Shown here piece by piece: positions 1 to 7,197 of a stretch of 10,350 bases of DNA. Source of the DNA: Gammaproteobacteria bacterium (lineage in GTDB: Bacteria > Pseudomonadota > Gammaproteobacteria > Pseudomonadales > M0112). The position numbers and the translations under genes were made by a program. Position 1 is the stretch's first letter, and each line of letters starts with the position of its first letter. The notes under the pieces were generated by a model. It made no database searches. It was not told the origin of the DNA and saw only the letters and a list, made by a program, of their open reading frames with translations. Location: contig SBFY01000087.1 in the NCBI GenBank assembly GCA_006227085.1, positions 1 through 10,350 of the forward strand, in the 5' to 3' direction.

Positions 1-43
1 GTGGTGTACCACCAATCGTTTGCAGGATGTTATCGAATTTCAT
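1..43 (-). CDS. Cysteine synthase / cystathionine beta-synthase family PLP enzyme (N-terminal 14 codons only)
   Basis: The gene starts at ATG 43-41 and runs off the low-coordinate edge. The visible peptide is MKFDNILQTIGGTP. It matches the start of fold-type II PLP enzymes that make cysteine or cystathionine (CysK, CysM, CBS), which usually open with an 'ILxTIGNTPLV' segment. Here the usual Asn of GNTP is Gly (GGTP). A strong ribosome binding site, AAGGAG, lies 5 nt upstream and supports the start. The family uses O-acetylserine or serine with sulfide or homocysteine. Which of these this gene uses cannot be told from 14 residues, so no symbol is given. It is the last visible member of the operon, 9 bp after the lipoprotein gene. 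Its sulfur role would fit with metZ further upstream, but that link is inference. Confidence 0.75.
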   Translation of the reverse strand, partial: MKFDNILQTIGGTP

Positions 44-55
44 GAGTTCTCCTTA
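44..55 (-). promoter_or_regulatory. RBS overlapping upstream stop codon (cysteine synthase-type gene)
   Basis: TAAGGAG occupies 55-49 on the minus strand. The TAA ends the lipoprotein gene and AAGGAG is 5 nt before the ATG at 43. This is the same stop-in-Shine-Dalgarno arrangement as at 477-471, one gene earlier. Confidence 0.85.
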
Positions 56-463
56 TTGCTCTTTCTTCGCCGCCTTCAAACCATCGGCAATTTCAGGGGT
101 AATGGCATACACGGCCTTGATCCCGCAGTTTTGTGTGCGGGACCGTACCGCATCCCCTGCGGCACCACAGATGCGACCACTGCTACCTTCCAACAGCAGC
201 GCATCACCATCCCGAAGCAAGGGGCAGGCATTGGACAGTTCAAGCAACCATGGCTTGCTGCGCGACGGCGCATACACCAGCAAATGCTGCGCATCCACCA
301 CCCGATACGAATCCACCGTATGGATGTAGAAACAATCGCCAGAGGCGGATGATTGCTGCTTGGCTGCATCCAGCAGGCCTTGCATCGCAACATCTGGTTC
401 TTCGGCCACAGTGCCGCAGGCAGACAACATCACCAACATCAAGGACATGAACACATAACGCAT
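53..463 (-). CDS. Small lipoprotein, DUF6491-like, four cysteines in the mature domain
   Basis: This is a 136-residue protein. It begins with a short lipoprotein signal (MRYVFMSLMLVMLSAC) with lipobox L13-S14-A15-C16. Cys16 would be lipidated, and Gly at +2 suggests outer-membrane sorting. The mature part holds Cys44, 80, 99 and 113. Its pattern (DCFYIHTV, then a Leu-rich strand before Cys80, then RICG, then NCGI) resembles the DUF6491 family as I remember it. That family has no known function. The four cysteines could form two disulfides in the periplasm. The reading frame stays open upstream to 538, but the ATG at 463 is the right start: it sits at the signal peptide and has AAGGAG 7 nt upstream. 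The preceding gene ends 11 bp before this one. Lipoprotein nature is confident. The family name is from memory and moderately sure. Confidence 0.85.
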   Translation of the reverse strand: MRYVFMSLMLVMLSACGTVAEEPDVAMQGLLDAAKQQSSASGDCFYIHTVDSYRVVDAQHLLVYAPSRSKPWLLELSNACPLLRDGDALLLEGSSGRICGAAGDAVRSRTQNCGIKAVYAITPEIADGLKAAKKEQ

Positions 464-477
464 GATATGACTCCTTA
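464..477 (-). promoter_or_regulatory. RBS overlapping upstream stop codon (lipoprotein gene)
   Basis: On the minus strand TAAGGAG occupies 477-471. TAA is the stop of the 240-residue protein and AAGGAG is the Shine-Dalgarno sequence for the lipoprotein ATG at 463, with 7 nt spacing. It decides the lipoprotein start over the upstream open frame. A ribosome terminating here would sit on the next gene's ribosome binding site, which favours coupled translation. Confidence 0.85.
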
Positions 478-1197
478 TCGCAAGTGAGCTGATAAATCGG
501 CAAGACCGGCAAAGCCCTGTTGCACCCAGTCGGCCCATGCCGTTAATTCTTCACGGTAGGTATTTCGTTCTGCGCCATCAAGGCGCAGCAGCCGCAAGGC
601 ATTGATCAACCAGCGATCCATCGGCATGGGCAATACCGAAGCACCCGGGGTCGTACAAATATGATGCCAAACCAGGCGCCCGTCCACATATTCCAGCACA
701 TCCCCGCTGGGTGACAAGGCATAGGCCGGCACGACCCCTGCCGGCCACGCCAAGGCCGGCGATGCCACCGAGCGCATCACGATCGCTTGCCGGTTAGCTG
801 GCAACACGTGATGGGACACCAATTGACGGTACGCCCGTGGCTTTGGCAAGCCCACATCAAAGACCCCGATGGAGAGGCTATGCGAGCCGGACAGTTCCAC
901 ATCGTCCGGTAACGGTGCGGTCAAACCGTAACGGAATTGCGGATACCACGGCTGGCTGGGCAAGCGGGCTGCATCAACAAAGACGCCGGTTGCAATCCGC
1001 AGCGATTCCGGGGCAGTCGAGACAGCAATCGCTGTGTGGTAACACCAGGTAGCTGCCGATGGAATCCACCAACGGCGTATGACCGGCACATCCGTCACCG
1101 GGCCATACTGGTCCACCAGGACTGACAGCTCGCGGGCCGATACATGAGCTTCGGCAGCTGCCGCCTGCGGGGATATTTCAAAATCCTGCAACGGCAT
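475..1197 (-). CDS. Unrecognised Trp-rich soluble protein, 240 aa
   Basis: I do not recognise this protein. It has 240 residues, no signal peptide and no hydrophobic segment long enough to span a membrane, so it is probably cytoplasmic. It is rich in tryptophan (nine: W43, 44, 51, 84, 151, 177, 196, 221, 224) and has only two cysteines (52, 181). An Ala-rich N-terminus (QAAAAEA, 11-17) leads into a mixed strand-like core. Residues 176-185 (VWHHICTTPG) and the amphipathic C-terminal stretch from about 192 (MDRWLINALRLLRLDGAER) look like the conserved parts. A hydrophobic-ligand-binding fold such as SRPBCC/START is conceivable but is only a guess. The ATG overlaps the stop of the dehydrogenase gene by one base (TAATG) and the upstream Shine-Dalgarno is weak, so it is probably translated by coupling. 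Its partners are most likely the dehydrogenase before it and the lipoprotein after it. Confidence 0.85.
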   Translation of the reverse strand: MPLQDFEISPQAAAAEAHVSARELSVLVDQYGPVTDVPVIRRWWIPSAATWCYHTAIAVSTAPESLRIATGVFVDAARLPSQPWYPQFRYGLTAPLPDDVELSGSHSLSIGVFDVGLPKPRAYRQLVSHHVLPANRQAIVMRSVASPALAWPAGVVPAYALSPSGDVLEYVDGRLVWHHICTTPGASVLPMPMDRWLINALRLLRLDGAERNTYREELTAWADWVQQGFAGLADLSAHLR

Positions 1198-2051
1198 TAC
1201 AACCCGATCGCTTTTGCGAACATCAGGTCCTTGATGCGATCAGGCAATATGCGATACAGCAACTTCATCAATTTCGCATCCGCCCCAACGGCATAACGCG
1301 TGGCTGGGCAATCGATGGTCAGGGCCATGCCAATCGTTTGTGCAACCACTTCCGCAGCTGTGGCCTTGGGGATCAACTTACGATTCATGCCGAGGAACGC
1401 TTCCAGCATCGAGCGATATTCGGCGGGCGCATCCTTGGGCATGTTGGCCAACAAACCTTCCATGTCGGCATCATTCTTGCCATGGATATCGGATTGCACA
1501 AACCCTGGCTCAATCACCACCACCGGGATTTTCCACGGCCGCAATTCCACACGCAACGCGTCAGACAACCCTTCCACCGCAAACTTGCTGGCACTGTATG
1601 TACCCATCAACGGCGTTGCCATGCGACCTGCACCAGAGCTGACATTCACAATGCGGCCTTGATTGGCACGAATCATGGGCAGGCAGGCTGCGGTCAATTG
1701 CATCAAGCCAAACACGTTCACATCGAACTGGGCACGGATATGCTGCATCGTGACCAGTTCCTGAGGGGATGACAGCGACACACCGGCATTATTGACCAAC
1801 GCATACAAACCCTTTCCATCGGTTAGTTTATTGATGCGTTGTGCGATGCGCCTGATAGATTGCTCGTCCGTCACATCCAGCATGACGGGTGTCAGGTTCG
1901 ACACATTTTCCTGCTTGAACAATTCGGCATCACGTGCTGTCCGCACGCCGGCAAATACCTGGAAACCTTCTTGCCTTGCCAGATATAACGCTGTGGCACG
2001 ACCAATCCCTGTCGATGCTCCTGAAACCAACACACTACGGGATTGCGTCAT
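1197..2051 (-). CDS. Classical short-chain dehydrogenase/reductase (SDR), 284 aa
   Basis: This is an NAD(P)(H)-dependent oxidoreductase of the classical SDR family. The Rossmann glycine motif is SGASTGIG (residues 10-17), with Ser in place of the usual Thr at its first position. Asp59 in MLDV, the NNAG motif (87-90), Asn112 (FDVNVFG), Ser139 (VSSGAG), Tyr152 and Lys156 (YSASK) give a complete catalytic tetrad. PGFVQSDI (182-189) follows in the usual place. A C-terminal extension of about 60 residues suggests the 11beta-hydroxysteroid/retinol dehydrogenase-like branch, which often acts on lipophilic alcohols or ketones. The substrate is unknown. The tail (LLYRILPDRIKDLMF) is amphipathic and might touch the membrane. 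The ATG overlaps the tgpA stop in ATGA, with a GAGGGG-type ribosome binding site inside tgpA. The stop overlaps the next start in TAATG. Family assignment is certain; specificity is not. Confidence 0.95.
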   Translation of the reverse strand: MTQSRSVLVSGASTGIGRATALYLARQEGFQVFAGVRTARDAELFKQENVSNLTPVMLDVTDEQSIRRIAQRINKLTDGKGLYALVNNAGVSLSSPQELVTMQHIRAQFDVNVFGLMQLTAACLPMIRANQGRIVNVSSGAGRMATPLMGTYSASKFAVEGLSDALRVELRPWKIPVVVIEPGFVQSDIHGKNDADMEGLLANMPKDAPAEYRSMLEAFLGMNRKLIPKATAAEVVAQTIGMALTIDCPATRYAVGADAKLMKLLYRILPDRIKDLMFAKAIGL

Positions 2052-4060
2052 GGTGCCCCTCTTTGCGGTTTATGGTTATGGGAACGCGAGAACAGCGATT
2101 CTCGCACAAAACGTCGCACCTGCGTGCGCAACAGGCGAACGCCCTGCTGGTATTGCTCATCTGGAAGCGCCTTATAAGCCATACTTTCGTAAAGGCGATG
2201 GATCGATTGCACTTGTGCAGCCAAATCCGGACGCGCCTCGCTGACCCGTGCCGCATAATCCCCGGGCGCTTCGCCTGCACTGCGTGGCAATCCTTCCCTC
2301 GCCAGGGCTGTGCAGAAACGCAAATAGGCATCAGCCAGCGGATCGCGTTTCCGTAACCACTCCCGGCTCCAGACACTGAGCAGCACACCACCGATCGCCA
2401 GCCCAAACACGGCCAGCATCAATACCGTCAGGCGTGCCGGGTTAATTTCTCCCAGCAAATTGATCAAGGTAGCTGCCTGCCGTTCAGCGTCGTACCCCAT
2501 CACCCAACGCTGCCATTGGTAATCCAGGCGGTCAAACAGCAAGCGCACCTGGGCTAACATGGCATAACGGTGCATCCATTCCGCTGCGCCAAAACCGGTT
2601 TCACCGGACTGGTTCAACCAGCTCCGCATCCCCCGCTCCACTCGTTCCGGTGCCACGGCACTGGTCGGGTCAATCCGTTGCCAGCTACCGCCAACCCAGG
2701 CCTCCACCCAGGCATGGGCATCATGCTGGTGCACCAACCAGTATTCGCCATTACTTTCCGCACCCTGGTATCCCACAAGCACACGTGCCGGGATACCCGC
2801 TGCCCGTAAAGCGAACGCCATGCTGCCTGCATAGTGTTCACAAAATCCCTTGCGGGTCTGGAACAGGAATTCATCGACGCTATGCCGACCCAATAACGGC
2901 GCCTCAAGGCTGTAATAAAAAGGCTGCTCACGGAAATAACGCAAGATGGCAGCAATCCGTTGCGACTCATCGGCATGGCTGTCCCGTAAACCTGCCGCCC
3001 ACTCACGCGTTTGCGGGTTCACCGCTTCAGGTAATCGCAAGGCTTCCAACCGTTCCAGCGGTGAGAGTGTTTCCGTATGCGGCACAAGACTTGAACCCAC
3101 CTGGTAACGCAATCGGGATGTCACCGCGCGACGACTCACCAGGGTGCCATTACTCATGGCAAAGACACCGTCAGTGGACGATTGCGACATGCCCAAGCCA
3201 AACAACCATTGCGCACCGGTTGGCTCCATCAGCACTTCGTAGCGATACGGGTGGTTGGCATCAATCACCTGTTTCGCATCCCACTGGAACTGCCCCACAT
3301 AACCGGGACTCCAGGTGCGCCCATCAAAATGATTCAAGACCAGGCCTCGCCAATACAACTGGCCGGCATCCGGTGCCTGCCCTTCAAACGCCACACGAAA
3401 TGCCAACTCGGATGATCGTGCCAACTGGCTCACTTCGCCCGGTGACATGCTGTCACTCATGCCCGTCCTGGCCTGACCGCCACCAGGCACCGGCACCGTC
3501 CACATCGGCGCCAGGCGCGGGAACACCAGGAACAATACCAGCATGATCGGCAGTGCCTGTAACAACATGCCCATCACTGGCCGTACGGCTGACAGCGTCG
3601 TCACCATCGAAGAGCCCTGCGGCTCATGCAATGAAACCAGCGATACCCATACCAGGCACACTGAGAAAAACACCCATAGCGATGTTAATAAGCCCTGGTC
3701 AAACAGGAAGGCGATGGCCGCCACAAAGAACGCAACAAAAACCAGCAAATACACATCACGACGCTGGTAACACTCCAGCATTTTCAGGAAAAACAGCGCA
3801 ATGATGGTGCCTGCAGCCGATTCCAGTGCGGTGGGGTTGCGATACCAGGCAAGGATGCCGATCAATACGGCAAACACGATCAATGACTTTGCCAATTTGC
3901 CCGGCCATGACCAATGCCCGCGAAACACCTGTATGCGCCAAACGGCACACACCAGCCACACGCCCATTAACCACCATGGCAATCTCGGGATGTGTGGCGC
4001 CAGCACGGCAGCTTGCGCGATAAAAAACCAGGCCAGTGAATGACGGGGGACCGTGTTCAT
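2048..4060 (-). CDS. tgpA: TgpA-type transmembrane transglutaminase-like protein (DUF3488 + transglutaminase core + DUF4129-like tail)
   Basis: This 670-residue protein closely matches the length of Pseudomonas aeruginosa TgpA (about 668). Residues 1-185 form an N-terminal membrane bundle (DUF3488) with about six hydrophobic segments, for example around 57-72, 102-120, 124-145 and 163-181. A large extracytoplasmic region follows. It carries the transglutaminase core with Cys407 (KGFCEHYAG), His449 (HDAHAWVEAW) and Asp464 (RIDPTSA), so the papain-like triad is intact. A last membrane segment lies at about 544-564, followed by a basic cytoplasmic tail (about 565-670) like DUF4129. In P. aeruginosa the protein is reported essential, but its substrate is not settled. 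It may modify or cleave envelope proteins or peptidoglycan-linked peptides. The start overlaps the DUF58 stop (ATGA) and the end overlaps the SDR start (ATGA). The MoxR and DUF58 genes directly upstream form the standard module with it. Confidence 0.93.
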   Translation of the reverse strand: MNTVPRHSLAWFFIAQAAVLAPHIPRLPWWLMGVWLVCAVWRIQVFRGHWSWPGKLAKSLIVFAVLIGILAWYRNPTALESAAGTIIALFFLKMLECYQRRDVYLLVFVAFFVAAIAFLFDQGLLTSLWVFFSVCLVWVSLVSLHEPQGSSMVTTLSAVRPVMGMLLQALPIMLVLFLVFPRLAPMWTVPVPGGGQARTGMSDSMSPGEVSQLARSSELAFRVAFEGQAPDAGQLYWRGLVLNHFDGRTWSPGYVGQFQWDAKQVIDANHPYRYEVLMEPTGAQWLFGLGMSQSSTDGVFAMSNGTLVSRRAVTSRLRYQVGSSLVPHTETLSPLERLEALRLPEAVNPQTREWAAGLRDSHADESQRIAAILRYFREQPFYYSLEAPLLGRHSVDEFLFQTRKGFCEHYAGSMAFALRAAGIPARVLVGYQGAESNGEYWLVHQHDAHAWVEAWVGGSWQRIDPTSAVAPERVERGMRSWLNQSGETGFGAAEWMHRYAMLAQVRLLFDRLDYQWQRWVMGYDAERQAATLINLLGEINPARLTVLMLAVFGLAIGGVLLSVWSREWLRKRDPLADAYLRFCTALAREGLPRSAGEAPGDYAARVSEARPDLAAQVQSIHRLYESMAYKALPDEQYQQGVRLLRTQVRRFVRESLFSRSHNHKPQRGAP

Positions 4061-5097
4061 GAAGAAGCCCCACCCGCGTCCTGGCCGTACAAGGCCAGCA
4101 TGCGCAAAGCCTGCTCACGCTGGGCATCACCGGATGCCGGCGGCAATGCTTCCCCCGGCAATCGCATGCCGTAACGCAAGCCTTGCCGGTGCGCTTCCAG
4201 CACCTGGAAACACAGGCGCGAGAGGCGCGACTCATCCGCCATACCAGCAAACTGCTGCCAATCCAGCCATAACTGCTCATCCTGGATGCTGTGGTACTGG
4301 CGCGTTTGCAGGGGCTGGCCCTTGGCATAATTCTTCCATGCCACATGGCGCAGGGAATCGCCGGCCTGGTAATCCCGCAATTGATGGAAATCATCCATCC
4401 CTGCCTGCTCTCGTGCCTTGCCTTCCCGCTGCTGGCCACCATCCGATTGCGGCGACGGTGCCGTCAGCGGGCGCGGATACACCACGACATGCATATCCAG
4501 GTCGACCCACGTCCATGCACGCAACAAGCCCAGCGGGTAACGGTTTTCCACGCGGATACGTGGGGGCGACTGATAACCCCGTTGCGGCATCAGCACATGC
4601 AGACGCAGGCGCGTCACCGGGGAAAAAACACTGGCCAGCTGTGGCTCACCACCATCAAAGGCCAGCTCCAGCAAGGGATAGGTACGCGCCGAGCTGCGCT
4701 CCAGCACCAGTTCAAAGGCTGCCATCTGGCCGGCAAAAACCGGCTTGGCCTGCCCTGCCACCAACACCAGGCCGGATAAATGGAAGAACGTGTGATGGAT
4801 TGCCATCACAAACATACCGGCCATCATGAAGGTGAGCAGGAATACCATGTTGTTGCGGTAATTGATCGCCGTCAGCAACATCACGGCCAAGAACAGCAGG
4901 AATACCCAACCCGCCATGCTGGGGAAAATAAAGATATTCTTCTGGGTCAGGCGTACTTGCTGGGCACGCGGTATGCGCCTCACCAGCCAACGCATCCAGC
5001 CCTGCCGGATTTGTTCACGTAACGCCGCTGGCACGGCGAAACGTTCAGGCCACCACGGGGACTTCATCCAGCGTCCGGCGAACCAGCGCAGGCGCAT
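4057..5097 (-). CDS. DUF58 family membrane protein, partner of MoxR ATPase
   Basis: This is a 346-residue protein. After a basic, Trp-rich N-terminus there are two adjacent membrane segments (about 55-78 and 84-104), then a beta-rich domain with the YPLGLLRAW motif (187-195). The DUF58 signature is at about 236-268: DFHQLRDYQAGDSLRHVAWK, then a basic stretch ending TRQY. The family has a divergent von Willebrand A-like fold and is encoded beside MoxR ATPases. It is thought to be the membrane-anchored client or partner of MoxR, with no known catalysis. The chosen ATG at 5097 has GGAG 10 nt upstream and overlaps moxR by 53 nt. ATGs at 5067 (residue 11) and 4995 (residue 35) are alternatives, the former without a clear ribosome binding site. 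The last bases overlap the tgpA start in ATGA. Family assignment is confident; the exact start is not. Confidence 0.9.
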   Translation of the reverse strand: MRLRWFAGRWMKSPWWPERFAVPAALREQIRQGWMRWLVRRIPRAQQVRLTQKNIFIFPSMAGWVFLLFLAVMLLTAINYRNNMVFLLTFMMAGMFVMAIHHTFFHLSGLVLVAGQAKPVFAGQMAAFELVLERSSARTYPLLELAFDGGEPQLASVFSPVTRLRLHVLMPQRGYQSPPRIRVENRYPLGLLRAWTWVDLDMHVVVYPRPLTAPSPQSDGGQQREGKAREQAGMDDFHQLRDYQAGDSLRHVAWKNYAKGQPLQTRQYHSIQDEQLWLDWQQFAGMADESRLSRLCFQVLEAHRQGLRYGMRLPGEALPPASGDAQREQALRMLALYGQDAGGASS

Positions 5098-5995
5098 TCA
5101 TACCGGACTCCAGTGTCGGCTGGATACGATGCGTCACCACGCAAGCAAACACGGCCTGCACGTCCTCAGGCACCACATGCTGGCGCCCATCCACCCAGGC
5201 CCAGGCTCTTGCAGCCGCCAACAGGGCCAAAGCGCCACGAGGCGACAACCCCAGTGCATACGCCGGTGTATTACGGGTATGGGCAATCAGGCGCTGCACA
5301 TAATCGAGCAAACTGTTGCTGGCATGCACATGATCAACAGCTGCCTGCATCGCCAACACGTCCTCGCCAGAACACACCGGTTTCACCCCCGTTAAACGGT
5401 CACGCGGGTTCTTGCCTTCCAGCATGATGCGTTCATCCGCCGGATCGGGATAACCGATTGCAACGCGCATCAGGAAGCGATCCAGCTGCGATTCAGGCAA
5501 AGGAAACGTGCCGTACTGGGTCACCGGGTTTTGGGTCGCAATCACAAAAAACGGATCCGGCAAGGGACGCGTTTCCCCTTCTGCCGTCACTTGCCGTTCA
5601 GCCATGGCCTCCAGCAAGGCACTTTGTGTCTTGGGGCTGGCGCGATTGATTTCATCAGCCAGCAGCAATTGGGTAAAGACCGGGCCAGCGTGAAAATGAA
5701 ACACCTGTTTCGACGGATCAAATACCGACACACCCAACACATCGGCCGGCAACATATCGCTGGTAAATTGCACACGCTGCCAGGACAGGCCAAGCACTTT
5801 GGCCAAGGCATGTGCCAAGGTGGTCTTGCCCATCCCCGGCAAATCCTCAATCAGCAAATGACCGCGCGCCAGCAAGCAGGCCAATGCCAGTCGCAACTGT
5901 CTCGGCTTGCCCAGGATAATGGATTCCAGTTGCGTAAGCGCCTGCTGCAGTTGCTTGCGCTGCTGCTCCGCAGATGCCGGGGAAGACGCGCTCAT
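5045..5995 (-). CDS. MoxR family AAA+ ATPase
   Basis: A 316-residue AAA+ ATPase of the MoxR family, a group that acts as a chaperone in assembling or activating partner complexes. Walker A is at 52-59 (LPGMGKTT, Lys57). Walker B is at 110-115 (LLLADE), followed by the MoxR hallmark INRASPKTQSALLEAM. Sensor 1 is in ATQNP (Asn156), an arginine-finger candidate is Arg173 (ESQLDRF), and the lid domain has LSPRGA as the sensor 2 region. All ATPase residues are present and the length is normal. It has no membrane segment and should work in the cytoplasm against the DUF58 protein encoded next. The ATG sits in an ATGA overlap with the metZ stop and has only a weak Shine-Dalgarno, so translation probably depends on metZ translation. 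In most genomes the MoxR gene starts its own operon, so this coupling to a methionine gene is unusual context. Confidence 0.95.
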   Translation of the reverse strand: MSASSPASAEQQRKQLQQALTQLESIILGKPRQLRLALACLLARGHLLIEDLPGMGKTTLAHALAKVLGLSWQRVQFTSDMLPADVLGVSVFDPSKQVFHFHAGPVFTQLLLADEINRASPKTQSALLEAMAERQVTAEGETRPLPDPFFVIATQNPVTQYGTFPLPESQLDRFLMRVAIGYPDPADERIMLEGKNPRDRLTGVKPVCSGEDVLAMQAAVDHVHASNSLLDYVQRLIAHTRNTPAYALGLSPRGALALLAAARAWAWVDGRQHVVPEDVQAVFACVVTHRIQPTLESGMNAPALVRRTLDEVPVVA

Positions 5996-7197
5996 GAGAG
6001 CGCACCCAAACCACGTTGCAAATCAGCCTCGAGATCTTCCACTGACTCCAGGCCCACGGCGATACGGATCAGGTTCTGCCCAATCCCGGCGGCGGCGCGT
6101 TCTTCATCACTCAAGCGACCATGCGTGGTGGTAGCGGGATGCACGATCGTTGTCTTGGCATCGCCAAGGTTGGCAGTCAATGACATCAGGCGTGTGCTAT
6201 CAATGACGTGCCAGGCTTGTTCACGGCCGCCCTTGACTTCAAATGCCAATACACCACCAAACGCGCTTTGTTGCTGCTTCGCCAAGGCATGCTGTGGATG
6301 CGAAGGCAGGCCCGCATAATGCACACGTTCAACCGCCGGCTGCTGCTGCAACCACTCTGCCAAGCGCATGGCGTTGGCACTGTGGGCTTCCATGCGCAGG
6401 CGCAAGGTTTCAAGACCCTTCAGGAACACCCAGGCATTAAAGGGACTCATGGTTGGCCCGGCTGAACGCAGGAAGCCAACCACCTCTTCTGTCAGCGCCT
6501 TATTGCCGACCACGGCCCCACCCAGGCAACGCCCCTGCCCATCAATGTATTTGGTGGCGGAATAAATCACCAGGTCAGCACCCAATGCCAAGGGCTTTTG
6601 CAAGGCACAAGTACAGAAACAGTTGTCGACTGCCAGCAGGATATTGTGTTGTTTCGCCAGTGTTGCCAAGCCCGCAATATCACCGATTTCACTCATCGGG
6701 TTTGATGGCGTTTCCATGAAGAAGAGTTTGGTCGCTGGCGTGATGGCCGCTTTCCAGCCTGCCAGGTCTTTCAGGTCGACATAGGTGGTTGTCACACCGA
6801 AACGTGCCAGGTATTTATTCAACAGCACCGTCGTTGAACCAAACACGCTGCGGGAACAAACGATATGATCGCCTGCCTTCAGGAAAGCCATGCAGATACT
6901 CAGGATCGCTGCCATACCGGAGGAAGTGGCCACGGCTTGCTCACCACCTTCCATCGCTGCGAGGCGTTCCTCAAACATCCGCACGGTCGGGTTGGTGTAG
7001 CGACTGTACACATTGCCGGGCACATCGCCCTTGAAACGCGCCGCTGCATCGGCAGCAGAATCGAACACATAACTGGAGGTCAGGAACATCGCTTCGGCAT
7101 GTTCACCTTCGGCACTGCGCACCTGGCCGGCACGCACGGCCAAGGTATCGAGACCAGCAGTCTTGAGCGCCTGACGCTGTTCGTCTTCCCGGCTCAC
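5992..7197 (-). CDS. metZ: O-succinylhomoserine sulfhydrylase
   Basis: MetZ joins O-succinylhomoserine with sulfide to make homocysteine, bypassing the MetB/MetC trans-sulfuration route. It is a 401-residue fold-type I PLP enzyme of the Cys/Met metabolism family. The PLP lysine is Lys216 (SATKYIDGQGR), the cofactor-ring aspartate is Asp191 (VDN), and the YSRYTNPT segment (64-71) carries the phosphate-binding Tyr and Arg from the neighbouring subunit. The SATKYIDGQGR and FCT-ALQ-PL segments point to MetZ rather than MetB or MetY. Residues 193-197 read CFCTC, where I would expect Pro at the last position (TPALQ); this puts three cysteines on alternate positions beside the cofactor. The start is GTG at 7197, with GAGGAGG 6 nt upstream; the ribosome binding site overlaps the purF TGA. 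Placement just after purF is common in betaproteobacteria. Confidence 0.95.
   Translation of the reverse strand: MSREDEQRQALKTAGLDTLAVRAGQVRSAEGEHAEAMFLTSSYVFDSAADAAARFKGDVPGNVYSRYTNPTVRMFEERLAAMEGGEQAVATSSGMAAILSICMAFLKAGDHIVCSRSVFGSTTVLLNKYLARFGVTTTYVDLKDLAGWKAAITPATKLFFMETPSNPMSEIGDIAGLATLAKQHNILLAVDNCFCTCALQKPLALGADLVIYSATKYIDGQGRCLGGAVVGNKALTEEVVGFLRSAGPTMSPFNAWVFLKGLETLRLRMEAHSANAMRLAEWLQQQPAVERVHYAGLPSHPQHALAKQQQSAFGGVLAFEVKGGREQAWHVIDSTRLMSLTANLGDAKTTIVHPATTTHGRLSDEERAAAGIGQNLIRIAVGLESVEDLEADLQRGLGALS

Noticed and set aside
464..538. N-terminal extension of the lipoprotein gene up to 538
   Set aside because: It would overlap the preceding gene and bury the lipoprotein signal; the ATG at 463 has an ideal ribosome binding site.
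2650..3546. Plus-strand open frame of 298 codons opposite tgpA
   Set aside because: Low-complexity Pro/His/Arg composition and complete overlap with the TgpA transglutaminase region make it a shadow.
4053..4829. Plus-strand open frame of 258 codons opposite DUF58
   Set aside because: It is rich in Pro, His and Ala, has no recognisable domain, and lies wholly opposite a well-supported DUF58 gene; it is an antisense shadow.
2048..5995. MoxR-DUF58-TgpA as a new defence system
   Set aside because: The three proteins match the widespread housekeeping envelope module with normal lengths and intact motifs; no nuclease, toxin or mobile-element gene is nearby.
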